DNA from: Candidatus Parcubacteria bacterium
GTDB lineage: Bacteria; Patescibacteriota; Patescibacteriia; Patescibacteriales; UBA12075
Direction of reading: 5' to 3'
NCBI GenBank assembly: GCA_023137275.1
Contig: JAGLPO010000030.1
Location: forward strand, 1-32,684
DNA: 32,684 nucleotides
Shown: piece by piece, positions 21,525 through 28,299 of the stretch
Numbering within the stretch: position 1 is the first letter of the stretch
Layout of the letters: every line of letters begins with the position of its first letter
Position numbers and translations under genes: made by a program
The notes under the pieces: model-generated
What the model was told of the DNA's origin: nothing
Database searches by the model: none
The model's input: only the letters and a program-made list of their open reading frames with translations

Positions 21525-23921
21525 TTACTTGTTACGCGCTTTCTTCATACTCGCTTCTTTCTTATTAACCGCGACCGTGGTTTTGATTACCGTATCCGGT
21601 ATTAAGCTGATTGAATCAATGTCGCATTCAACCAAAAAAGTGGCAAAGTCCGGAAAATCACTGGGCGCCTGGCCGCAAATGCCGACCTTGGTACCGGTTT
21701 CTTTTCCTACTTCTATTAAGTATTTGATCAAAGTCTTAACCGCTTCATTTTTTTCATTAGACACGCCAGCCACGTCCAGAGTGCCGCCGGCATCCCTGTC
21801 TATGCCGAGAGTAAGCTGGGTTAAGTCGTTACTACCGACAGAAAAACCGTCAAAGTGTTTGGCAAATTCATGCGCCAGAATAATATTAGCCGGAATTTCG
21901 GCCATGACGTATATTTCCAAACCGTTCTGGCCGCGCTTAAGGCCGTGCTCGGCCATGATGCCCATAACGCGCTTGCCCTCATCCACGGTGCGGCAGAACG
22001 GGATCATGATCTTTAAATTTTTTAAACCCATCTCATCGCGCACTTTTTTCAAGCCCTCGCACTCCAGGTCAAAAGCCGGACGGAACTTTTCCGAATAATA
22101 GCGGCTGGCGCCGCGCCACCCGATCATCGGGTTGCTCTCCTCTGGCTCATACTCGGCTCCGCCCAAAAGCATGGCGTATTCATTGGTCTTAAAGTCTGAC
22201 AAGCGGACGATCACATCCTTGGGGTAAAAAGCGGCCGCGATCATACCCACGCCCTCGGCTAATTTATCAATAAAAAATTGTTTTTTGTCTTTGTAGCCAA
22301 CCGTAATTTCATCAATTTTCTTTTTTACAGCCTTGTCTTTGATTTTACTATAATTAATTAAGGCCAATGGATGCGCCTGAATATAATTATTGATCACAAA
22401 CTCAAGCCGGGCCAAACCAACCCCGTCGTTGGGAATCAACGAGCTGGCAAAAGCCTGATCCGGCTCGCCTACGTTCATCATGATCTTAGTTTTTGGTCTC
22501 TGTAATCCCTTAACATTGGCCTTTGTTACTTTAAACGGCAATTCATTCTCATAAATATTACCAACCTCGCCTTCGGCGCAAGACACGGTTATTTTCTGCC
22601 CTGTTTTAACCAGTTGGCTGACCGTATTAGTGCCGACCACGCAGGGAATGCCCATTTCGCGGCTGATTATGGCCGCGTGGCAGGTCCGGCCGCCTTTATC
22701 AGTCGCGATCGCTCCGGCAATTTTCATGATCGGCTCCCAGTCCGGATCAGTCATGTCGGTTACCAAAACCTCGCCGGGCCTGAATTTGGCAATATCTTTA
22801 ATATCCATTATCCGGGTAGCGACTCCGGCGCCGATCTTGTTGCCCACGCTTTGTCCGCTAATTATTATTTTACCCTTCTTTTCCAGTTTATAACTTTCAA
22901 TCACGTTAACATCGCGCTGGCTCTGCACGGTTTCGGGCCGGGCCTGAATAATATAGAGTTGCTTATCCCGGCCGTCCAAAGCCCATTCCATATCCATTGG
23001 GCCATTATAATGTTTTTCAATGATCATCGCCCATTCGGCCAGCTTGACTGCCTGTTCATCAGTGATTGACGGTTTGTGCTGGTCAGCCAAACTGACTTTA
23101 ACGTCTTTAACCGGATTCTTTGGATCATTATTATAAACCATACGTAATCTTTTCCTGCCAATGCGCCGATGAATGATCGCCTTGGTTGGCTTAAAAACAA
23201 AAAATTCATCAGGGTTAACCTTGCCCTGGACAATATTTTCGCCCAAACCGTAGATTGAATTGATTAAAACCGCGTTTTGGAATCCGGACTCAGTGTCAAT
23301 TGAAAACATTACTCCGGACGAAGCCAAATCGCTTCTGGCCATTTTTTGCACTCCGGCCGAGAGCGCGATCTTAAAATGATCAAACCCCCTGCCTTCGCGG
23401 TAACTGATCGCCCGATTGGTAAATAACGAAGCAATACATCGATGCACTGCTTCTGTTACATGCTCGGCTCCCTTGATATTCAAATAAGTATCCTGCTGAC
23501 CGGCAAAAGACGCGTCCGGCAGATCCTCGGCTGTGGCCGAAGAGCGAACCGCCACGTCAGCGGCCTTAACTTTATATTCTTTGCTAAGTTTATTATATGC
23601 CTCTGTTATCGCCTGCTCCAGCTCCTTGGGAAATGGCGCTTCCAATATTGTTTTCCTGACTTTTGCCCCGCGTTTCATTAAATCATTTACATCATGGATC
23701 TTTAAACCGCTAAGAATTTTCTTGATCTTTTTCTTAAGGCCGGACTTATCCATAAAAAACTCATAGGCGTAAGCGGTTGTGGCAAAGCCATTAGGCACGC
23801 GCACGCCTTTGCTTGTCAGCTTGGTATACATTTCACCAAGTGACGCGTTCTTGCCTCCGACCATAGGAACGTCTTTATAATTAATTTCTTTAAAAAATTT
23901 GATAAATGGTTGTTTGTTCAT
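21525..23921 (-). CDS. ppsA: Phosphoenolpyruvate synthase (pyruvate, water dikinase)
   Basis: This 798-residue enzyme makes phosphoenolpyruvate from pyruvate and ATP, or, in fermenting CPR cells, may run toward ATP. The three domains are complete: ATP-binding N-terminal part (MVGGKNASLGEMY, VAVRSSATAEDLPDASFAG), the swivelling phosphohistidine domain with H415 in GGRTCHAAIISREMG, and the PEP-binding barrel with GVGLARLEFVI, GSNDLTQLTLGIDRDAG and catalytic C749 in GICGQAP. The start at 23921 (MNKQPFIKFFKEI) is preferred; the extra 21 codons upstream are coded within an inverted repeat and look non-coding. It sits in a leftward block with the DUF4870 gene, 90 bp away. Identity is certain. Confidence 0.96.
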   Translation of the reverse strand: MNKQPFIKFFKEINYKDVPMVGGKNASLGEMYTKLTSKGVRVPNGFATTAYAYEFFMDKSGLKKKIKKILSGLKIHDVNDLMKRGAKVRKTILEAPFPKELEQAITEAYNKLSKEYKVKAADVAVRSSATAEDLPDASFAGQQDTYLNIKGAEHVTEAVHRCIASLFTNRAISYREGRGFDHFKIALSAGVQKMARSDLASSGVMFSIDTESGFQNAVLINSIYGLGENIVQGKVNPDEFFVFKPTKAIIHRRIGRKRLRMVYNNDPKNPVKDVKVSLADQHKPSITDEQAVKLAEWAMIIEKHYNGPMDMEWALDGRDKQLYIIQARPETVQSQRDVNVIESYKLEKKGKIIISGQSVGNKIGAGVATRIMDIKDIAKFRPGEVLVTDMTDPDWEPIMKIAGAIATDKGGRTCHAAIISREMGIPCVVGTNTVSQLVKTGQKITVSCAEGEVGNIYENELPFKVTKANVKGLQRPKTKIMMNVGEPDQAFASSLIPNDGVGLARLEFVINNYIQAHPLALINYSKIKDKAVKKKIDEITVGYKDKKQFFIDKLAEGVGMIAAAFYPKDVIVRLSDFKTNEYAMLLGGAEYEPEESNPMIGWRGASRYYSEKFRPAFDLECEGLKKVRDEMGLKNLKIMIPFCRTVDEGKRVMGIMAEHGLKRGQNGLEIYVMAEIPANIILAHEFAKHFDGFSVGSNDLTQLTLGIDRDAGGTLDVAGVSNEKNEAVKTLIKYLIEVGKETGTKVGICGQAPSDFPDFATFLVECDIDSISLIPDTVIKTTVAVNKKEASMKKARNK

Positions 23922-23944
23922 AGATATACAAATAAATAGATAGC

Positions 23945-24000
23945 AGTAAACAGTAAACAGACGGCAGTAATTAATTTCTGCCATCTGTTTACTGTTTACT
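23945..24000 (-). repeat. 23-bp inverted repeat upstream of ppsA
   Basis: Arms at about 23945-23967 and 23978-24000 are complementary at 22 of 23 positions and contain AGTAAACAGTAAACAGAC, itself an internal 7-bp repeat (AGTAAAC). The hairpin would lie in the ppsA leader about 25 bp before the start codon. Confidence 0.75.
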
Positions 24001-24013
24001 GTCGTCTGTTTTA

Positions 24014-24373
24014 CTAAAAATTAAGTTTTTTCGCGTAAGAACCGATAAAAGGCAATTCCTTTTTTTCGTTCTGAGCGGCATTAATAATGCCAAGAACGCA
24101 GAAAGCAAAAGAGGCGATGCTGAAAAACGGCAAAAGTATCCAGCCTAAAATCGGGATTAAGCCTAGAATTATGCCGCCGCTGACACTGATAATCAACAAG
24201 ACAATGGCTTGCTTGACATGGAATTTGGCAAATTCATTTTTCTTTAGTTTTTCATCGGCAAAAAACCAAATAATCCCAATCAATAAATAAGCTAAAATAG
24301 CCGCTGTTTTGCCGTTATCGGCCTCACATGTTGACTCCTTTTTTGTTTCTTCTGATTGATTTTCTTCAGACAT
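24014..24373 (-). CDS. DUF4870 domain membrane protein
   Basis: This 119-residue protein has an acidic N-terminal stretch of about 20 residues followed by three hydrophobic segments (about 24-42, 53-75 and 79-100) and the DUF4870 hallmark KFHVKQAIVLLI with the end LPFIGSYAKKLNF. These are small integral membrane proteins of unknown function (related to Tic20-like folds). Length is normal. The start codon is preceded by a TTCGTAA-rich leader. It lies upstream of ppsA and may share its transcript. Confidence 0.85.
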   Translation of the reverse strand: MSEENQSEETKKESTCEADNGKTAAILAYLLIGIIWFFADEKLKKNEFAKFHVKQAIVLLIISVSGGIILGLIPILGWILLPFFSIASFAFCVLGIINAAQNEKKELPFIGSYAKKLNF

Positions 24374-24384
24374 AAAATTATTAT

Positions 24385-24473
24385 TACGAATTAGCTACGA
24401 ATTTTACAAATATACGAAAAATAAATTTTTAGTATTCGTACATTCGTAATAAATTCGTATTTCGTAATTATTA
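24385..24473 (-). repeat. TTCGTAA-rich leader before the DUF4870 gene
   Basis: On the minus strand the stretch contains at least six TTCGTA/TACGAA-type words (ACGAATTCG-like pattern) and ends about 12 bp before the ATG. Similar leaders precede the MFS (26831-26867) and RodZ-like (31835-31870) genes in the same orientation to the gene. Confidence 0.7.
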
Positions 24474-24484
24474 TACCATAAAAA

Positions 24485-24513
24485 TTGACAATTACGAAAA
24501 ATTAAGCTAAAAA
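24485..24513 (+). promoter_or_regulatory. Promoter for tRNA-Leu region
   Basis: TTGACA (24485-24490), 17 bp, TAAAAA (24508-24513). The transcript would include the partial tRNA copy and then the full tRNA-Leu. Confidence 0.45.
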
Positions 24514-24524
24514 TAATAAGTAGC

Positions 24525-24548
24525 GCAGGTGTGGTGAAATTGGTATAC
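24525..24548 (+). pseudogene. Partial tRNA-Leu copy (5' half)
   Basis: The first 24 bases of tRNA-Leu recur exactly here, 83 bp upstream of the real gene, covering acceptor 5' strand and D arm. The following bases (CTGCCTTCGCTGAAGC and on) are unrelated, so no cloverleaf can form. Confidence 0.8.
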
Positions 24549-24607
24549 CTGCCTTCGCTGAAGCTATGGCAAGGCAAGCACGCTAGCCTTTAAACAATTA
24601 AAATTAT

Positions 24608-24689
24608 GCAGGTGTGGTGAAATTGGTATACACGCTTGGTTTAGGACCAAGTGCTTTCGGGCATGAGAGTTCGAGTCTCTCCACCTGCA
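24608..24689 (+). tRNA. tRNA-Leu (anticodon UAG)
   Basis: An 82-nt class II tRNA: acceptor GCAGGTG with CACCTGC, anticodon arm CTTGG-TTTAGGA-CCAAG (anticodon TAG), a variable arm with TGC/GCA, and T arm GAGAG-TTCGAGT-CTCTC. Discriminator is A, and CCA is not encoded. The minus-strand open frame over it is only its shadow. Confidence 0.95.
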
Positions 24690-24694
24690 CAAAC

Positions 24695-24727
24695 AAAAAA
24701 CCCGGCTGAATAAAGCCGGATTTTTTA
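24695..24727 (+). terminator. Terminator after tRNA-Leu
   Basis: CCGGCT and AGCCGG form the stem core, flanked by A and T tracts of six (AAAAAACC and GATTTTTT). Confidence 0.88.
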
Positions 24728-24886
24728 TTGCTGACCAAAGCTGACCAGAAATGTAATGAATAGACGATTGGCAGCGAGGTTAAGGCGATAGCGGAGTGAG
24801 TTAAGAATTTGCGCTGTTTAAAATATTTTTTTACTGATGGATGCAATTATAATCTATATTAAAATATGTACCTCGGGCAATTTTCT

Positions 24887-25651
24887 TTACTTTTTCAATA
24901 AATCATTCAGATTTTCAAATTCTTTTTTACTTGGAATTTCTTCTTTGAAGTATTTTCCTTGTTTCCAATATATTTTATATGCTTTTGCATCAGGCTTACT
25001 TTTTAAAATCCTATAATTATTATCAATAATTTCAATTGCACAACAATTTTCAATAGCAATTGAAACAATCTTTGAAGTTGTTTTCATCATTCTTTTTAAA
25101 TCTTTTTGACGATGTGCTTCTGTGTCATAATGCGGACAATGCAATGCTTCAATTAACCCTAAATCTGTAACTTTAATTAGTTGGTTACTTCCACTTGTGA
25201 ATTTTCTTGAATCAGAATTTCCACATTTAAACCAACAAATTGAACCTGCGCTAAGTCCTGATAAAACAATACCTCTTTTGTGTGCCTTCTTTAAAATTTT
25301 ATCAACCCCAAGTTTTCTCCAAAGAGTCATCATTTTAAGAGTATTTCCACCCCCCACGTAAATAATATCAGTTGATAAAATTTTATCTTCAATTTGTTTT
25401 TTTGATAATTTTTCCTTAATTAAATAAAGCACATCAATTTTACAACCTAATTTTGAAAAATGTTTTTTTACAACTTCAAAATAACCCTTAAAGTCAGAAC
25501 TTGCTGTTGGAATAAAAAGTAATTTAGGATTCTTTTTTCCTGTTTGTATAATAATTTCTTTATCTATCGGAGTAGTCTCAACTGGATAAAAACCTCCATT
25601 CTCATGAAGTTTTCCAATTTCTCCACCGCCTAATGCAATAATTTTTCCCAT
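24887..25651 (-). CDS. Peptidase S51 family protein (dipeptidase E-like)
   Basis: This 254-residue protein belongs to family S51 (peptidase E/cyanophycinase). The nucleophile is S134 in GLSAGSICW, at a turn typical of class I amidotransferase-like folds; IIYVGGGNTLKMM precedes it and the His of EALHCPHYDTE (H171 or H174) may complete the site. Characterised members cleave Asp-X dipeptides or cyanophycin-derived peptides in the cytoplasm. The typical GxSAGA motif is SAGS here, a conservative change seen in divergent members. The gene is monocistronic and more AT-rich than its neighbours, which hints at acquisition. Start at ATG 25651 gives the family's usual opening KIIALGGGE. Confidence 0.87.
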   Translation of the reverse strand: MGKIIALGGGEIGKLHENGGFYPVETTPIDKEIIIQTGKKNPKLLFIPTASSDFKGYFEVVKKHFSKLGCKIDVLYLIKEKLSKKQIEDKILSTDIIYVGGGNTLKMMTLWRKLGVDKILKKAHKRGIVLSGLSAGSICWFKCGNSDSRKFTSGSNQLIKVTDLGLIEALHCPHYDTEAHRQKDLKRMMKTTSKIVSIAIENCCAIEIIDNNYRILKSKPDAKAYKIYWKQGKYFKEEIPSKKEFENLNDLLKK

Positions 25652-25854
25652 AAAAATTTAATTAAAGAATTAATTAAGTATTTGTAAAAAACCGCCCTCC
25701 TGAAATTTTTAGCCCAAAAGATTACTTCATCTAATAAAATGTAAACTTATCAATATTTTGTTAAATATTACTTAAATTATATACAAAATAGGCGGACAAA
25801 ACAAGTTATGGTCTTTTTTATTTGAATAAAAAATGTTAAACTATTTAAAGGCTT

Positions 25855-25875
25855 GCTACGTAACTATTACGTAGC
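25855..25875 (+). promoter_or_regulatory. Perfect 8-bp palindrome before the AbrB-like gene
   Basis: GCTACGTA and TACGTAGC flank ACTAT, ending 18 bp before the ATG. No T-tail follows, so it is more likely an operator, possibly bound by the AbrB-like product itself, than a terminator. Confidence 0.6.
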
Positions 25876-25893
25876 ATGTTATATAACAAATAT

Positions 25894-26046
25894 ATGAAAT
25901 TTATTCGCAAGGCCACTCGGGTGGGGAAACGAAGTATTGCCGTGGTTATTCCAGCGGAAATTGTAAAAGAATTAAAGATTCGTGAGCGGCAAAAATTAAC
26001 CGTCCGTATGAGCGGCAAAAAAATAATAGTTGAAGACTGGGAATAA
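25894..26046 (+). CDS. AbrB/SpoVT/MazE-type DNA-binding protein (50 aa)
   Basis: This 50-residue protein is a single swapped-hairpin AbrB domain: KRSIAVVIPAEIVKELKI, then RQKLTVRMSGKKIIVEDW. It would dimerise and bind palindromic DNA. It begins 18 bp after an exact inverted repeat and its stop lies 4 bp before the UMP kinase start, so it forms an operon with that gene. Two roles are possible: autoregulator of pyrimidine nucleotide supply, or an orphan MazE-type antitoxin (no MazF is adjacent). I prefer the regulator because of the tight link to the kinase. Domain call is firm. Confidence 0.85.
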   Translation: MKFIRKATRVGKRSIAVVIPAEIVKELKIRERQKLTVRMSGKKIIVEDWE

Positions 26047-26050
26047 AAAA

Positions 26051-26755
26051 ATGAAAAAAGAAATTATTATAATCAGCTTAGGCGGGTCTTTAATTGCGCC
26101 GCCCAAGGGAATAGACTGGCGCTTTCTTAAGCGCTTTAGGGAATTGATTATTAAGCAAATTAAAGCCGGCAAGCGTTTTGTGATTATTACCGGCGGCGGC
26201 ACCACCTGCCGACAATATCAACAAGCGGCCAACAAAGTAGTCAACTTAACTAAGGACGACAGTGACTGGCTGGGAATTCATACTACCCGTTTGAACGCGC
26301 ATCTAATTAAAACTATTTTCCGGGCCTACGCCCACCCGCGGATCAATAAAAATCCGCGCACCAAAGCGGATATTAAAAAACATTTTGCCAAAGGAGAGGG
26401 CATTATGGTGGCGGCCGGCTGGCGGCCCGGCTGGTCAACCGATTATGTGGCCGCTATCCTGGCCGAAAGACTAAACGCTAAAACCGTAATTAACCTTTCC
26501 AATATTAAATACGTTTATGACAAAGATCCGAATAAATTCGCGTCAGCCAAGAAAATCACCAAAATAACCTGGCCGGATTTTAGAAAAATAGTGGGCAATA
26601 AATGGGATCCGGGCCTTAACGCGCCCTTTGACCCTGTTGCCAGCGCCCTGGCTGAAAAACTAGGACTAGAGGTAATAATTGCTGAAGGCAAAAACATTAA
26701 TAATCTTGAAAAAATCTTTAATAAACAAAAATTCCAAGGCACAATAATCTCATAA
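26051..26755 (+). CDS. pyrH: UMP kinase, archaeal-type amino acid kinase family
   Basis: This 234-residue protein phosphorylates UMP to UDP with ATP. The amino acid kinase fold shows in IISLGGSLIAP (phosphate loop), FVIITGGGTTCRQYQ, and the C-terminal TVINLSNIKYVYDKDPN that binds nucleotide. The sequence resembles the archaeal type (GWRPGWSTDYVA) rather than the GTP-regulated bacterial PyrH, which is common in CPR. Start at ATG 26051 is chosen over a TTG at 26030 lying inside the preceding gene. It is cotranscribed with the AbrB-like gene. A REP-like palindrome lies after its stop. Confidence 0.85.
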   Translation: MKKEIIIISLGGSLIAPPKGIDWRFLKRFRELIIKQIKAGKRFVIITGGGTTCRQYQQAANKVVNLTKDDSDWLGIHTTRLNAHLIKTIFRAYAHPRINKNPRTKADIKKHFAKGEGIMVAAGWRPGWSTDYVAAILAERLNAKTVINLSNIKYVYDKDPNKFASAKKITKITWPDFRKIVGNKWDPGLNAPFDPVASALAEKLGLEVIIAEGKNINNLEKIFNKQKFQGTIIS

Positions 26756-26780
26756 CTCACAACTCGTAACTCATAACTTT

Positions 26781-26821
26781 TCTCTCCCTCTCCTGGCTAG
26801 GAGAGGGAGTCGGGGGGAGAG
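26781..26821 (+). repeat. REP-like palindrome after pyrH
   Basis: CTCCCTCTCCT (26784-26794) and AGGAGAGGGAG (26799-26809) form a perfect 11-bp hairpin; the adjoining GGGGGGAGAGG can pair with the same left arm in an alternative fold. The C/T-rich palindrome with a G-rich tail resembles REP-type intergenic elements seen in many bacteria. It may also stop pyrH transcription. Confidence 0.7.
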
Positions 26822-26830
26822 GTAAATCGT

Positions 26831-26867
26831 TTATTCGTAAATTTGTAATAGATTCGTAATTCGTAAC
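26831..26867 (+). repeat. TTCGTAA-rich leader before the MFS gene
   Basis: The stretch reads TTATTCGTAAATTTGTAA, then GATTCGTAATTCGTAAC, ending 2 bp before the ATG. It matches the leader at 31835-31870 over about 36 bp with few differences. No Shine-Dalgarno is present. Confidence 0.8.
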
Positions 26868-26869
26868 CC

Positions 26870-28081
26870 ATGTATAAATACTACCAACACCAGCATCTTC
26901 TTCACCACATACATTTTAAAAAATTCCTGCATAACAAATACAACGAACTGGTCATTGCCGACTCTTTTAGGCAAATGGCTTTATCCATGATCTCCTTATT
27001 TATTCCGATATTCCTGCTCAAACTTAATTTTAGTTTCGCGATCATTGCTTTGCTTGAAATGGCCGGGCTGATCTTGATCTTTTTTACCCATCTGTTTCTT
27101 ACCGCGCATATTTCCCGCTGGGGAATAAAGCGCGTCTTGATTGCCAGCTATTGTCTTAATATAATTCTCTACATTGTTTTGTATAACGCGCGAATTATTC
27201 TGCCGAATTTCGGGCCGATTTTATTTTTATTGCTTGTCGGTTTTTTAAACGCAATATCCATGGCTATTTACTGGAGCGCCCACCATTTATACTTTCTTTG
27301 TACCACCAACGCCAGGCATAATGGCTCCAAAACCGGTATTCTGATGGCTGTTCCGGTTTTATTCGGTATTGTCGGTCCGCTTGTTGGCGCGTATTTAATA
27401 ACCAGCTATAACTTTCAGCTGGTTTTCCTAACCAGCGCGTTATTGCTCGTTTTTGCTTCAGGCGTATTGTTTTTTTCCAAAAATATCAAAGTGCCCGGGA
27501 CTAAATTAAAGATAAAAAAAATAATTGACAAAAAGCATTGGTCAAAAAATAGTATATATTTAATGCAGGGAATAACTTTTAGCGCCACCAGTTTTATGTG
27601 GCCGATGTTTATGTTCTTGTCAGCTATTACTTTGATCGGGATCGGTTTTGTCCACCTTCTTTCCTCTGTTGCCCATAGTATTTTTTGCTATGAAGCCGGA
27701 CGACAAATGGATAAGAACGGCAACCGCTCTGTTTCGCGGGTTGGCGCCATTGGCCATGGCATTAGCCTGATCGGCCGAAGCCTGATAACCGGCGTGGTGG
27801 GAGCCAGTATCTGGCAAACGCTGGGTGGTATTTTTGCCGGCCTTTATTTTGTTCCGCTTGAAGCCGCCTTTTATAAACACTCGCACCATAATATAATAAA
27901 TAAAATGCTAAACCGCGAGCTATATTTAAATTTAGGCAGAATTTCACTTTTTATTTTCTTTTTTTCGTTGCTGCCTTTCTTTAACCTCATTAGCGCTCTA
28001 ATGATAACCCTGATTGCTGCCGGTATCAGCACAGTACTGCTTAGCTTAATTATCAAACAAGACAAAACCATTATAGATTAA
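26870..28081 (+). CDS. Major facilitator superfamily transporter
   Basis: This 403-residue membrane protein has about eleven to twelve hydrophobic segments in two halves joined by a basic loop (about 205-226), which is the MFS layout. The segment with RWGIKRVLIAS between early helices is the A-like motif of the family, and the N-terminal 30 residues are His/Lys-rich and cytoplasmic. The substrate cannot be told; drug or small-molecule efflux is common for such orphan members. It is monocistronic, starting right after a TTCGTAA leader and followed by a MITE-like element and a terminator. Confidence 0.8.
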   Translation: MYKYYQHQHLLHHIHFKKFLHNKYNELVIADSFRQMALSMISLFIPIFLLKLNFSFAIIALLEMAGLILIFFTHLFLTAHISRWGIKRVLIASYCLNIILYIVLYNARIILPNFGPILFLLLVGFLNAISMAIYWSAHHLYFLCTTNARHNGSKTGILMAVPVLFGIVGPLVGAYLITSYNFQLVFLTSALLLVFASGVLFFSKNIKVPGTKLKIKKIIDKKHWSKNSIYLMQGITFSATSFMWPMFMFLSAITLIGIGFVHLLSSVAHSIFCYEAGRQMDKNGNRSVSRVGAIGHGISLIGRSLITGVVGASIWQTLGGIFAGLYFVPLEAAFYKHSHHNIINKMLNRELYLNLGRISLFIFFFSLLPFFNLISALMITLIAAGISTVLLSLIIKQDKTIID

Positions 28082-28097
28082 AATAATTTAACACCAT

Positions 28098-28176
28098 TGT
28101 CATCCTGATCCGCTGGCTGGCGGAGAAGGATCTCGTTGCTATATCCACGGGATTCTTCGCTACGCTCAGAATGACA
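28098..28176 (+). repeat. MITE/REP-like element of 79 bp
   Basis: Ends TGTCATCCTGA and TCAGAATGACA are complementary at 10 of 11 positions. Inside lie two hairpins (CCGC-TGGCTG-GCGG, and ATTC/GAAT around TTCGCTACGCTC). Elements with the same TGTCATTCTGA ends and GATCCTTCG/GGATTCTTCGC cores occur between genes in many bacteria, so I take it as a widespread intergenic palindromic repeat. Confidence 0.7.
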
Positions 28177-28187
28177 CAATATACTTT

Positions 28188-28230
28188 CCCGTTTTTAGAG
28201 ACTGTTTAAAAAGTCTCTAGGCGGGTTTTT
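28188..28230 (+). terminator. Terminator after the MFS gene
   Basis: AGAGACT (28197-28203) pairs with AGTCTCT (28212-28218), enclosed by CCCG/CGGG, followed by TTTTTATTT. Confidence 0.8.
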
Positions 28231-28273
28231 ATTTACTTAAATATTAATAACAGAAACAGGTTGTCAAAATTCT

Positions 28274-28294
28274 GTCGTCTGTCGTCTGTCGTCT
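28274..28294 (+). repeat. Three tandem GTCGTCT units before yifB
   Basis: GTCGTCT occurs three times head to tail, ending 5 bp before the start codon. The same word occurs once at 24001, next to the ppsA leader hairpin. Confidence 0.85.
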
Positions 28295-28299
28295 ATAAA

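Noticed and set aside
23922..23984. Upstream start of PEP synthase (21 more codons)
   Set aside because: The added residues are encoded by the 23-bp inverted repeat and resemble no PEP synthase N-terminus; MNKQPF at 23921 gives the normal family start.
24604..24846. Minus-strand open frame of 80 codons
   Set aside because: Its C-terminal part is antisense to tRNA-Leu and its terminator; there is no start signal.
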